This document shows positions 22,774 through 33,424 of a stretch of 64,000 bases of DNA, in pieces. Source of the stretch: Cladorrhinum sp. PSN259 (lineage: Eukaryota > Ascomycota > Sordariomycetes > Sordariales > Podosporaceae); assembly GCA_033725935.1 (NCBI GenBank), contig MU867061.1:62001-126000 (forward strand), given 5' to 3'. Within the stretch, counting starts at the first letter, position 1. Every line of letters begins with the position of its first letter. The notes below the pieces were generated by a model, which ran no database searches, was not told the DNA's origin, and worked only from the letters and a program-made list of their open reading frames with translations. A program made the position numbers and the translations under genes.

Positions 22774-23318
22774 CTGATGACCTTAACTTGGACAGTGGGT
22801 GGTAAGGCCTCGATGGATTGGGTTTCGTTGTTAATTCTGAGCGTTATCGGGCATAACCGGAAAATGGATTGGGTTTAATTCATGAGACAAAAAGAATTAT
22901 TAGACTTTAACGTCCTCTTTTTTAGGGATGTATATGATGGTAAAGGTCTGAATTCATACTCCAACGCTTATGATGGATGTGTAAAAAATATTCTCTGGCT
23001 GTCGGATTCCCACCATTGGTTTATCCTAGAATGGGCCGAGTAAATGCACGAAGGTATGAAGACGAATAACCACTTGTGAAACTGGAACCATGACAGAGGC
23101 ATTTTCAAAGCTCAACAACAATTCCAAATCCAAGCCTACTATCTGGGTATAGAACTTAGAAAGTATGAGCCACTCCCCTCGGTCCTGTGGTTTTCATCTC
23201 GTGTGTGGTCTAGATCCGAGTCCTCGTATGTATTTTATATCACTGATACTTGCCAACTCATTCTTCCATTCGACATGCTAACCTGCTAACATAGGTACCA
23301 AACACCCACGGCCTTCTT
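22774..23318. other. intergenic between two convergent genes
   Basis: It holds the single repeat terminus at 22826-22863 with its flanking 13-bp duplication. No gene is seen, and the 3' ends of both neighbours must lie here. Confidence 0.5.
22813..22876 (+). repeat. solo MITE terminus flanked by a 13-bp direct repeat
   Basis: The 38 bp at 22826-22863 carry the core CGTTATCGGGCATAACCGG (22842-22860) preceded by TTGTTAATTCTGAG. They match the right-hand terminus of the element at 59414-59984 almost base for base. ATGGATTGGGTTT occurs directly before (22813-22825) and directly after (22864-22876) the insert. Confidence 0.8.
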
Positions 23319-25232
23319 TTACTTCTGACTCTCAACCCACTCAACCAAGCAACCCCTGTAATCTTCAGGCCCGTACGGCTCCGTAACCTCGGTGAGCCAC
23401 CCCCGCCCCGCAACCTCCCTCTTTCTCCGCGTCTGCAGGCCTAAATCCCTGAGCAGTAAATCCAAGTAAGGAACAGCATCAAACACGAAATCAGGCTGTC
23501 TGGCTCCGTGTCCGGCTGGGTACCGCCACTTGCCGAACCTGGCGTGCAATACTGTTTCGTACTGGATTCGTTCGATTGGCTTCGACGTGACTGCCGGCAT
23601 CAACTTGTTCGCGAAGAAGGCGCTGACCCAGATTCCCTGCAGGTGAGCGGTCAGGACGGTGCTAAAGTTGCACACCATCCCGCAGAAAGCTACGTCTCTC
23701 GTCTCGAACAAAAACCGGGCGGAGGGAGGGGCGATGAAGTGGTAGAGCGTGTACGGAGTCAAGGACACATAAGGGTTCGTCTCGTCCTTGGAGGAAAGCC
23801 CCGGCGCGTCGAGGAGGGACTTGAGCTTCTTGTTCTCCTCTGGCTGGTTAGCGAGGCGAGGAAAGCGGGAAAAGATTTCGGCGTCCACTTTTTGCACGGT
23901 GCTGGGGGTGAATAGTCCTTTTTCTCGGTCTTCTGGTTTGTGGGGTAGACCCAGCTCCCTGTCAATTCCTTCGGGCAGGAACTTGATGGGCGGGAGGTGC
24001 TTCCACCCTGTCGCGCAGCACAGAGTGTCGCTCTCCAGTTGCGTGCCGTCGGACAGGTGTACGGTATTTGGGGTGAGGTTCGTGATGTCTGCAATGTGGA
24101 TTTTTACCTTGCCGTCGCGGATGAGATCAAAGAAGTCGGTCGGGTAGTTGAGGATGGAGAAGGAAGTGCCGCAGAACATGGCGGGATACCAGGGCTTCAG
24201 CTTCTTTGTCTCCAGGTGTGAGTCGTACTTGTTGAGAGTGATGACGTCGTTGCCTATGATCTTCCAGAAGAGATTGGTTATCACACGGCCCAGGGAGGTT
24301 TGGTGGAGGAATTTGCGGATCCCGGTGTAGCCGTCGCTTTCTCCCCAGATACAGGGGCTGAACCAGGTGAGGAGGCGGGTATCTGCGCAAATAGTGCTTA
24401 ATCAGCTGGGTTATCCTGAGGATTGGAGGAAACTGAGTGTATACGTACTCACGAGCTTCTCGAGCCATTTCTTGAGCGGCGTCACATATGGCGGCGACAT
24501 CCAAGCTGGACCGTGGCCGCTCTTTCGAATCACCCAGTTGACCTTGATACCATTTGTTGCGTAGGAGTAGACGGCATCCCAGGCAGACTTGGTTCCACCA
24601 AACACTGTCGGACATTTGACTGGATCATCGGCGTGGTAGTGGAAGTCCTTGGTGTGGAATACCGGTGCTCCAAATTCCTGCTCCCCCTTGAAGATTGGAA
24701 GGAATGCCTCTGACGTGAGTCCCGTCGCCACAATCAGCTTCCGAGCAAATAACTTGGCGTCTGAAACTCCATTTTCCACCGAGAGTGTGAGAGTCCAACC
24801 GCCCGCTGAGTCTGGGCCATCTTGGTGCTCGGCTGAAACGACCTTGGTTCGATATCTAATCTTGTCAAATATGCCGTATCTCTCTGCGTATTTAGTGAGG
24901 TACTGGTGCATGACATGTCCGGGAATGTGCTCGCCAGGCTTGACGCCAAAGGTCTCAGTATCCATGGGGAAATCTGGGAATTCAAAGGTGCCGAGCATGT
25001 TGTTAGTTTTCAGATCTGGATAGAGCCTGTCCTTGGCCCAAACACCCCCAAGTGTTGAGTCGCCATCGAGAATGATAATGGATTTGTCCTGGTTTAGCTG
25101 GTGATAGGTCTTTGCGGCGCCCAGGCCGTAGATACCTGAGTTTTGCACCCAGTGTCAACAGATACTGTAAACCGAGGGCACGAGAATAATGACCTTACCA
25201 GCCCCAATCACTACGACATCAAATGTCTCCAT
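23319..25232 (-). CDS. FAD-dependent monooxygenase, FMO/dimethylaniline-monooxygenase type
   Basis: Exons in coding order 25199-25232, 24449-25135 and 23319-24382 give 594 aa. After splicing, the N-terminus reads VVVIGAGIYGLGAAK, the FAD-binding Gly-x-Gly-x-x-Gly Rossmann motif. The following acidic strand IIILDGDSTLGGVW is typical. A second nucleotide-binding region near FGGTKSAWD and the ATG-type motif CATGW are also present. The family oxygenates soft nucleophiles or carbonyls (N-, S- or Baeyer-Villiger oxidation) with NADPH. The substrate is unknown. The first exon is only 34 nt and is supported by the motif it restores. It converges on the BAHD acyltransferase gene. Confidence 0.8.
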
Positions 25233-27561
25233 ATTCGTCCTCCACCTATGTCAGTTGTGTAGACTTTTGTGAGGAGAAGCTGGGCTGGGCTGAGGGAGCG
25301 ATCTGTCTTTACCCGACCCTCGCGGAGTTAAGTTGTTGTTCAATGTCTCAGCCAAAACGCCACAATCTAATACATGTCAAGACGAGGTTGAATGATGGAG
25401 AGCGCAAGTATCATTCAGGTAAGACCTGCATGCGTCCTTTAAGAACCGGGCCCTTCATTATCTGGGTTTCCAGCCACGGCAGGACTACCCAAACAGTTGA
25501 ACCGCTCCGGCAATTAAACCCCGTTCAAACCCAACAGAGTGGCAGGCTATTTCGACGCCAGTATCTTCTGGGACGGGGGGGTTGCACCGGAGGGTGGGCG
25601 CGATTGCCTGTCGGAGAACCAACAGCATACCGCCCCCTGTTTTCTGTCCCGGGGGCCAGCACACTCACTGGAATGTGATTTGTAGATCATGCAGTCAGAA
25701 TATCACATTGCGACTTTAACCGATTTTGAAATGCAAAGCAACAGTGCTTTTTGATCCATCGAGCCAAGCAACATCGGTCTTTTGCCATTACGGGACACGA
25801 ATACAGACAAGCTGGACTCCAGCCTTTGTACTTGAAGCCTTTTGTTACTCTCCCCCTTATCAGGACAACCCCTGATGTCTCTCGTGACGCGGAATCAGAG
25901 AAAAAGGGTCAATAGGCGTATTGCTTTTGAGACTAGCGTCTGACTGCCAAGCCATTGCCGGAGTTCTCAGCGTATAAAATCACCAATCACGTATCGGACC
26001 CAGGGGAGTTTGGGGAGCACACGGGATGATATGTGTTTTCCCTTGCAACATTTCAAAGTCGATTCTGACGCCAAATGCCTCTTATAGTAACTGATGTTGA
26101 GATCTGATGCCAATAGATGGCCACCGTGCATATGATAGCGCATGCAGTGTCAGCGCGGGGAGACCTGGTCTCGTCACACCCTGAGAAATCTCCGCTCTAA
26201 AACTTGAAGCCACTGACAGATTAAACTGGGAACCTGACAGATGCGGCAACTCTACTTATGTACACGTGTACTAGACAAACTGCCATGTATCGGGTGGGAC
26301 TTCCGGAAATGTTCACAACCCGATGCATCGCCACCACCAATGGCGACTCGGGCCGGATGCAACCCCCCTAGCGCACTCATCCCGTTCCCAGGAAGGAACT
26401 CCGTGTTTCGGAGGAGCGACTGCATTACTCTTGATCTTGAACCGTTGAATAGCGCAACTGCAGCATAAGAACCCCATGCACGGAGATCATCAGTCAACCA
26501 CACACGTGGGAAGAGCAGAGATGGCGCTGTCTGTGCGAATCCGAAAAATTCATGTCTAGCCGTTAGCCCCCTGTTGCGTGGAAGATCACGAGTTCTGATT
26601 AGAAATGTTCACGACATTCTGTCTGTTCTGGATGCAAGTAAACAGACCCCCAGTAATACCCCTTTTCAGGGGGTGGAGTGGCAAATTGAGGCTTGTGTGG
26701 CGATCAGACTTCACTCAGATGCTGTTTAATGAGAAAGGTCCCCAACAGCAACAGCAGCAGCTCCCTAGACCTCATCCAGTTAGAGATAAAAACTGCTTCC
26801 TCAGCACATCATCACCACCCGCACGGTACGACTCAACCTTTGCAACGACGATTTCGTCTTGAAACCAAGCCAGCCAATTAACACGTCCAAACACCATGCT
26901 TGGGCGGCTTCTTGCATCCCGTGTGTCCTCAGGCCCCTGTTGTACGACTCAACAGCACGTGCATGACGAACAGTCCGTCGAGTCCAACCAGCACTGCAAA
27001 AAAAAAGAAAAGAAAAGAAAAAGAAAAAGAAAAAAAAGAGAGGCCACGAGGAAAGCAATGATGCAAGTTCCCATGTTCATTCCGAAAGGACCTTCCCAAC
27101 CCAGCTATCCCTGTCGTAGAACCATCAACCCCCAAAGCCCCAGCCTGTGCTAGGCTGCAAGTAGATCTCCATTTCGCTAGCCCGCTGCTCGCTCCCGCCA
27201 ATACAATATACACTGAATCTCGAGTTGCACCGTCAGTTCTCTCCTCTCTCGATACCCGTCTCACCGGTCTGACCTGCAGCGGTACACGACCGTTGTGTGA
27301 TAATACCTTGAGCTTCATTGTTGCACAAGCTGGTGAACTGGCCGGAGCACCAGAGAAGAAATAGTTCAAAATTCTAAACCTTATCTTGAGGCTGTCGTTC
27401 CCCCTTTTCGCGTCATCTGGACGACTTTCGTTATACACGCTCGTTTTCTTTTTCTGTCGACAAAACGTCCGTTGGGACCGAATGGGCTTGTTGACGATAT
27501 CACTCATTTCGACAGAATTTCGCATTTTTCTTTATCATCAAGGAAACGGTATTTCTTGAGG
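25233..27561. other. 2.3-kb intergenic region, no gene seen
   Basis: Several open frames up to about 200 codons exist (for example 25223-25678 plus and 26929-27525 minus) but none has a domain, credible start or signal peptide. A purine tract lies at about 27000-27041. There is a short CAG-rich run near 26745. The last few hundred bases should be the leader and promoter of the rhodopsin-domain gene. Confidence 0.4.
27000..27041 (+). repeat. A/G-only low-complexity tract
   Basis: About 42 bases of A with interspersed G (AAAAGAAAAGAAAA type), lying upstream of the rhodopsin-domain gene. Confidence 0.8.
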
Positions 27562-29182
27562 ATGGGGGACTTTGTCACGGAAGCCTTTGCTTTACTTGGT
27601 GTTGGCCTGCTTATCATTGGCCTTCGGTTGTATGTCAGGATCAGCACGGTGGGCTTCAGATGTCTGCAACCAGATGACTATCTGATGGCATTAGCTGCGG
27701 TAAGCAAGAGAAAAGAAAAACCCCCCATTGTTTCACTCTATCGGTGTGCCACCCAAGCCTAACTTCACGTCAGGTCGTCTACTCTGTCGAGACATATCTC
27801 GCCTACTCGGTCGGTGTCCTTTGGAAGGGGCTGGCCAATAACGCCATGACGGATCAAGAAAGACAGAGTCTTGACCCCAACAGTGAGGAGTACAGCTTGA
27901 GGTAAGCCGGGCGTTGACACCCAGATCTCGGACGAAAAAAAAAGAGGACTAACCGACCTCAAGAGTAAACGGATCAAAGACACAGGTAGCCGGCTGGTGT
28001 ACCTACACGTTCCTCCTGTGGATCGTCAAGGCCGCTATGTGTACCTTTTATCTTCGTCTCACCGTGAGTGACATCAATCTCCATGTGCGCTCAAGCACCA
28101 GACGCCGGGGCTGACACGTTTGCAGGAGGGCCTCGAATACCATAGGCGCATATATGCCGGGTTCATCATGATATTCATCACCTGGCTTGCCGTTTTGTTC
28201 TCCATTCTCTTTGCCTGCTATCCCCTCGAAAAGAACTGGCAGATATATCCCGACCCGGGGAGTACGTGCTCCCCCTCAACCCCTTTGTGCCTAATTATAT
28301 GTCTCACATTCACTGACGGGCCTGCAGACTTTTGCCAACCTGCCATCTCCAAGGTTGACATTTTTGTTACGGTCATCTTGAACGTGATAACAGACATGTA
28401 CCTCATGAGCATCCCAATTCCAATGCTGCTGAAGGCGTCATTGAAGCCCCTTAAGAAGGCCGGGCTCATTTTCCTCTTCTCCGGCGGAGCGTTCGTGATG
28501 GTAGCGGGCGTTTTGCGATGTGTACTGATTCTCAGCGTGAGAGAGATTATACCCTTTCCTTTATCTCGTTGCGGCGTAATACTGACCAGTCTGTCTCGGG
28601 CAGGACCCCATCAACGGAGCCCAACAAGCCGGCTCGTGGGCCGTCCGCGAGACCTTTGTGGCCGTCGTCACTTCCAACCTGCCCATGGTATTTCCCCTCG
28701 TCGCCAAGGTTACGCGGCCCATAATCGGAAGCATCCGCTACAAAACATCACAGTGGTACGGCGGCAAGACCTCGCAGTACAACTCACAAAGTGCCGACAT
28801 GAAGGGGGCGTTCAAACTCAAAGACAACACCCCGCGTCGAGGTCTGGGGCCGAGGAGTGTCAACCCTCTTACAGACTTTTCCGTCAACGATAGTCAGGAA
28901 CATATTTGCATTGAGGATCGGGTTGGAACCATGGGAACGCAGGCAAGAAGCGAGACGATGGACCTTGAGGCGGGGAGGTGTCCGTCCAGGGGAGGAGTAA
29001 TTTTTAAGCAGACCTCGGTGGAAGTGACGGAGACGAGGATGAGCAGGTTTCCGAGCGACGAGACGGAGGATATTGGTGATTATTATCTCGTGCAGCAGTG
29101 TAAGAGGAGTGAGGAAATGTCGGGGAAGACGAGAGGTAATAACAAGAAGGTGAAGAGGGAGAGTAATTATTTCGACGGTTAA
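27562..29182 (+). CDS. fungal rhodopsin-domain integral membrane protein (6 exons)
   Basis: Proposed exons are 27562-27699, 27774-27901, 27964-28063, 28126-28261, 28328-28536 and 28604-29182, giving 429 aa. All junctions keep frame and rebuild family motifs: DDYLM after helix 2, GSKTQVAGW before helix 3, CYPLEKNW, NFCQPAIS and the start of the last helix DPINGAQQAGSW. Seven hydrophobic segments are followed by a long polar cytosolic tail (about 150 aa, rich in Ser/Arg/Glu). This matches the PTH11-related/SAT4-like fungal rhodopsin-domain proteins, proposed receptors of unknown ligand. Confidence 0.8.
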
Positions 29183-29299
29183 ATTAATTAAGGAGGAGCC
29201 TGAATGTTTTGTTCCGATGTCGTAGCAAAAAAAAAAAAGTGCTGGCACTCAAACTTTCACAAGCTTATCCAATATGAATGTGATTATTCTCTGCGGTAT

Positions 29300-29660
29300 A
29301 TTGTTATTTAATTTAGAGCGTTATCGGGCATAACCGGAAAAAAAAAAAGTAAAACCCGAATGATTATTATATAATTATACATACTTTATATATAGCTAGA
29401 TTAATAAGGCACGATTCGGTCGTAGGCGCCCCAATAACGCTTATAACCAAGATCTCACGATACCTTTAACTATCGCTAGATATAGTAATAAGGCTAGCTG
29501 CTAGGGTATTCACCTGAGGCGTACATAATTAAGAAGTATATTAGGTAACCTTCTCTTTTAAATACATTTCTCTTATTTAACTTTTTCTTACCTATATTTT
29601 TCGTTTTATAATATATTTAAACCTTATCGAGAGACCGTATTAGTAAGTCCTGTGTGCGTA
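29300..29660 (+). repeat. RIP-mutated copy B of the MITE-like element
   Basis: It starts with the core terminus CGTTATCGGGCATAACCGG (29319-29337). Its body aligns base for base with the reverse complement of the element at 59414-59984 and with the copy at 63340-63700. Many CG or CA positions of the 59-kb copy are TG or TA here. I see no opposite terminus, so this copy may be truncated. Confidence 0.75.
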
Positions 29661-30159
29661 CCTTGGGTGGATCTTCTGAGCCGGAAACCCGAGCGTCTGG
29701 ATCGCTCTTTTACCGGGGTATTCAACCTTTTCCCCAATTCGTCATGATGAGAGGCAGTATCGCTTGATCTGGTAGAAATAGGAGTAATATGGCTTGACAG
29801 GAAATGTCGCAAACGAGTCTTCTAAAAAAACTTTGATCCTCAGAAGACTGACGGCAAGAAAGCATTCTGACTTGCAGAGACGTTAAAGAGATCAAGACGA
29901 AAAGTCACTTACATGTCGGTATCTTGCGTTGGTCCCGGCATAAAGCCTTGAGTAATATAAGAATACTTTGGACCAGAAAGATAAAAAATTGAAAAAAGGA
30001 CAAAAGAAAGAGAGAAGAAAGACAAAAGAAAGAGAAATGAAAGACAAAAGAAAGACAATAACTTTAGAAAAAACAAAGGAAACGACGGTTTCTTAGAGAC
30101 CGCCCTCTGACTCACCTTTCCCCTTTCGGGGAGACTTCGACTGGTGGTAACGGGGGCCA
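29661..30159. other. AT- and purine-rich spacer
   Basis: No gene is seen. From 29990 to 30065 the plus strand is nearly all A/G/C with AAAGA/GACAAAAGAAAGA repeats. Confidence 0.4.
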
Positions 30160-30750
30160 GTCCATGGACAGGTTCCTCGTCGTTGAGAGAGCGAGGGCGG
30201 GGTTGTTGCCACTGCTGGCCACCGCCAGCGGGGCCGGCAGCGTTCTCCAGATTTTCCGAAGGAGGAAGGAGAGGGGCCACCTGAGCCGGGACGGGGGGAG
30301 GAGGGGCGACGGGAGCACCCGGGGGACCTTGTGGACCGGCAATGCCGGCAGGACCTTGTGGGCCAGCAACGGCGGCCGGACCTTCAGGGCCTTAAGGACC
30401 AGGTACCGCAACGACAGGAGGGTTTTGGGGTGGATGCTTCTAAACCCACCAGGCTAAAAGAACTCCCGCAACGGCCACCAACCAGCCCAAACCCGTCATT
30501 ACCGACTTGAAGATCTCGGCGTCGTTGGCATTGTGCCACTGCTTGCCAGCAGGCAACATCTCTGCATGTCTGGTGGCCTCAGCCTCTATCCAGGCGGAGA
30601 AAGCCGCCATAGACTCGTTGTGTCGACGCTCGGCCGCCGCCGACATGCTGCTGATCGCAGCAAACCGACGATACAATCTAATGCTTGAACGTTTCTTAGC
30701 TCGGTACATGCCCCATAAAACCAAGAACAGAAACAAGGTATGGAAGCCAA
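30110..30750 (-). pseudogene. decayed membrane protein with collagen-like Gly-x-y repeats
   Basis: In a single minus-strand frame, an N-terminal membrane helix (LFLFLVLWGMYRAKKR) is followed by a helical stretch (WIEAEATRHAEMLPAG), a second membrane helix (GWLVAVAGVLLAWWV) and then collagen-like triplets such as GPQGPAGIAGPQGPPGAP. A Pro/Gln-rich tail follows. Two in-frame stops, TAG near 30454 and TAA near 30390, interrupt it. Both would be Gln codons after one C-to-T change, and Gln suits the GPQG pattern. There is no in-frame ATG at the proposed start. I read it as a gene killed by RIP-type changes. Confidence 0.5.
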
Positions 30751-30807
30751 GCAAAGATGCAAACCGTAAGGTACTAGATACCTATATAGGTCGGGATATC
30801 TAATATG

Positions 30808-30933
30808 CGTAGAAAAAAGTCAGGAATGCATTAACAGAAGCTGAATATACGTGAAAAGAAGTCAGGAATGCATTAATAAAAGCTGAATAGGCGTAAAAAG
30901 GAGTTGGGAATGCATTAACAGAAGCTGAACGGG
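30808..30933 (+). repeat. three tandem 42-bp repeats
   Basis: Units at 30808-30849, 30850-30891 and 30892-30933 share the core CAGGAATGCATTAACAGAAG with a few substitutions. Unit length is exactly 42 bp each time. Confidence 0.85.
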
Positions 30934-30963
30934 TATATAAATAACAGAATTAGGCATGGGAAA

Positions 30964-30991
30964 GTGTGTGTGTGTGTGTGTGTGTGTGTGT
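30964..30991 (+). repeat. GT dinucleotide microsatellite
   Basis: About 14 uninterrupted GT units. Confidence 0.9.
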
Positions 30992-31558
30992 CGTTTGTGT
31001 GCTGCACGGGATGGGATGCACGTGTCAGGTAAGTGAGCCCTGTATTTTGGCGATTTATCCTTAGGCACTACCCTTCTTACTCCATGGGCACTGGCCCCCA
31101 TATTAGCCACCTTTGGCCTTGGTGCCTGGCCAAAGGTGCTGCAGTTAATCATATTACATTCCATCAATCCACCACCCACCGCACCTCCCATTAACCACTA
31201 CGTCGCCGTTATCGTCACCGGCCTTGAAGCTATTCGTATCGATCTATAAGACAGTTGATTAATTCTCCTAATTTATTTCGCTTATACTAATTAATTTAAA
31301 GCTATTCCGATATCTTCTAGCCGACCCTATACTATTATATCTATTATAGCAGATACTAGCGAAATATTATTATCACATGCGTGCGTAACCGAATGCATGG
31401 AAACCATAAGGTGTATACCAGCTAGTAGACCCGGCAAAACTCTTGCATGTAACGCAGGGAAGACCCTGTTTGATGAGCTAAATCGGCTCCCAACTTTGGA
31501 TGAAATTATGTTGTTTTCTCAAAGGACGTGCAATCCCTCCCCATCCTGTCTTCCCCAT

Positions 31559-32500
31559 CTACCCTACAGTCGTGCTATCGATTGGGGCAGTCTTGATGTC
31601 GGCCAAAGCCCGGCTCTCAACGCTCCAACCATCGGTCGTCGCCCCCTTGCCAGAGAAATACTCACCAGCAGTCGTATTTCCTCTCAGCGTCCACTGCAGG
31701 AACCTGGTAACCGCGATACCAAATCTGCCAGCATTGGTCTCTGCATATGTCCCTAGATGGCCCACGGGCAAGTTCCCCTTCCACGTCGGCGTCGCTGCTG
31801 GGATGATCTTGTAGTCCCGCTCTCCATTCGCGTATGCGATATCGCCGCTTCCCCCCAGGAAGTAGAACGTCGGCTTCTTGAAGCTCGCCGCTTGCTGACC
31901 AGAGAAGGCACCAGAATTCAGGATCCCGACTGAGGTAACGCGGGGGTCGGTCGCCAGATCGTACGCCTCCACCCCGCCACAGCTTTGGCCCGCGACGGCG
32001 ATGCGTGTCGCGTCGACGGCGGCGTACTTGCCCGTGCCCGCAGACTTCACCACCCAGTCAATGGCATCCTTGAGCATCTTGGATGTCGTGGTACCGGTGC
32101 CGGCCGGGGAGCTAGAGGCGATCACCATGATACCATGCGACGAGATCTCGGTGAGGATGGACAGGAACGAAGTCCCGTCGGCCCGGCACCCGCCGTTGCC
32201 AAACACCATGACGGGGAGTTTTAGACCAGCGGGAATGATGTTTGGCAGGTAAATTGTGTGGGCTGAAAGGGTAGGATCCGTGGTGTAGTTCGCCAGATAG
32301 GGTCCTGAGCCGCCGGTCTGGCGTGAAAGTTAGCTTCGTGGTAGTACTAACCGACAATCGTGTCGTATATGACTGAACGCATGTTTCTGACTTACTGTAG
32401 TGCCCATGGTAAGGGTTGGTGCTCCCGAGAACTGTCGATTTCCCACCAAGCCTGCAGCAGTGGCGGCACTGGCAAAGACAAGAGACAAGGAGAACTTCAT
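31559..32500 (-). CDS. secreted alpha/beta hydrolase (esterase/lipase-like)
   Basis: Exons in coding order 32396-32500 and 31559-32317 give 287 aa. The first exon encodes the signal peptide (FSLSLVFASAATAAG). The mature protein has PVMVFGNGGC early (an oxyanion-hole type segment) and the nucleophile elbow AGQSCGG near residue 146. An acidic site (GGSGDIAY) and GHLGTY, the likely catalytic His, follow. The pattern fits secreted fungal hydrolases near the chlorophyllase/PAF-acetylhydrolase-like group. The natural substrate cannot be told. The intron is standard GTAAGT...CAG. Confidence 0.75.
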
Positions 32501-33424
32501 GTTGACTTGGATGAAGAATGTTCTTTACGAGCGATGTCAGTTGAAGAGCAAACATCAGAACAGCACGAGCATTACAATTCCAAAATACTAGGTAGTCGAT
32601 ATACATTCACCTTCATCGGATCTCGTCATTACTGGGCCTTGCATGATGTGTACTTGAGGCTAAAAAGGTGTGTAATAATACTGTGCGTATATAGATATGA
32701 GGGGTAGATGTCGCAGGGATCAAACAATAAACACCAGGTAATGGGCTCAGTTATAGAACCTTCAACCCATTTTCGGGCAAGTTGAGGCCGAGATGGAGAA
32801 TGGCACGTAAGGTTGAGATGAGATAAGTACCGATCAACATGCCGGATTGAAGATGGGTGACCGCCTTATCCATGGGGCTAATGTCTACCACGCAAGGAAG
32901 CGAAGCGGTTAAATTGGTCTGAAAAAGGGTAGAAAAAATCCGATCGTCCACAGATGCCCCTGATACCGGCTATTACCCCACATTCCGATCTGTCAAAGCC
33001 ATTTTTACACTCATGTATTTTCTCCAGCTGAGTCGCTACTCACTGCTTGTGTACGTCAGCTAATACCCACCCTCCAAGTGTGTAAGGCAACGTAACGAAA
33101 ACGCTGTGAACGAGAACAATCGTATTGTTGTTGTGGGGAGGATGCATCTGAGGAAGAATTCTCCAGGCGCCTAACTAACTATCTATGGTGGGCTAAACCC
33201 AGAGTGGGCCCGCACCTGTGTGTGGGTCCTCTCACACAAGGCCATCATAGAAGGGCACAGGATCACCTCAGACCATGTTTATTTAAGCTCCCTGTAAAAA
33301 TACAAAAAAAGAGAGCCTCAAGACCAGAGCTATCTTTCATGTCGCAGATGATATTGTGTCCTAGTCTGTGTCCCTACGCTTACCTTGGTAGGTATCCAGG
33401 GTTGCCACAACCCATTCCCTCGCT
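32501..33424. other. intergenic, no gene seen
   Basis: It contains the promoter side of the hydrolase gene and the 3' flank of the GH43 gene. Short open frames have no recognisable product. Confidence 0.4.

Larger units (their letters stand above)
30755..31558. other. repeat-rich, AT-rich spacer
   Basis: It contains the 42-bp tandem repeats and the GT microsatellite listed separately. After 31230 it has AT-rich sequence resembling decayed repeats. No gene is seen. Confidence 0.5.

Noticed and set aside
25223..25678. 151-codon plus-strand frame starting inside the first exon region of the flavin monooxygenase
   Set aside because: It overlaps the start of a supported gene on the other strand and encodes no recognisable pattern.
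26929..27525. 198-codon minus-strand frame with a Phe/Leu-rich stretch
   Set aside because: The hydrophobic stretch is the translation of the A/G-only tract read backwards, not a real membrane segment.
21070..29182. Secondary-metabolite gene cluster around the acyltransferase and flavin monooxygenase
   Set aside because: No polyketide synthase, peptide synthetase, terpene cyclase, transporter or pathway-specific regulator is present in the window.
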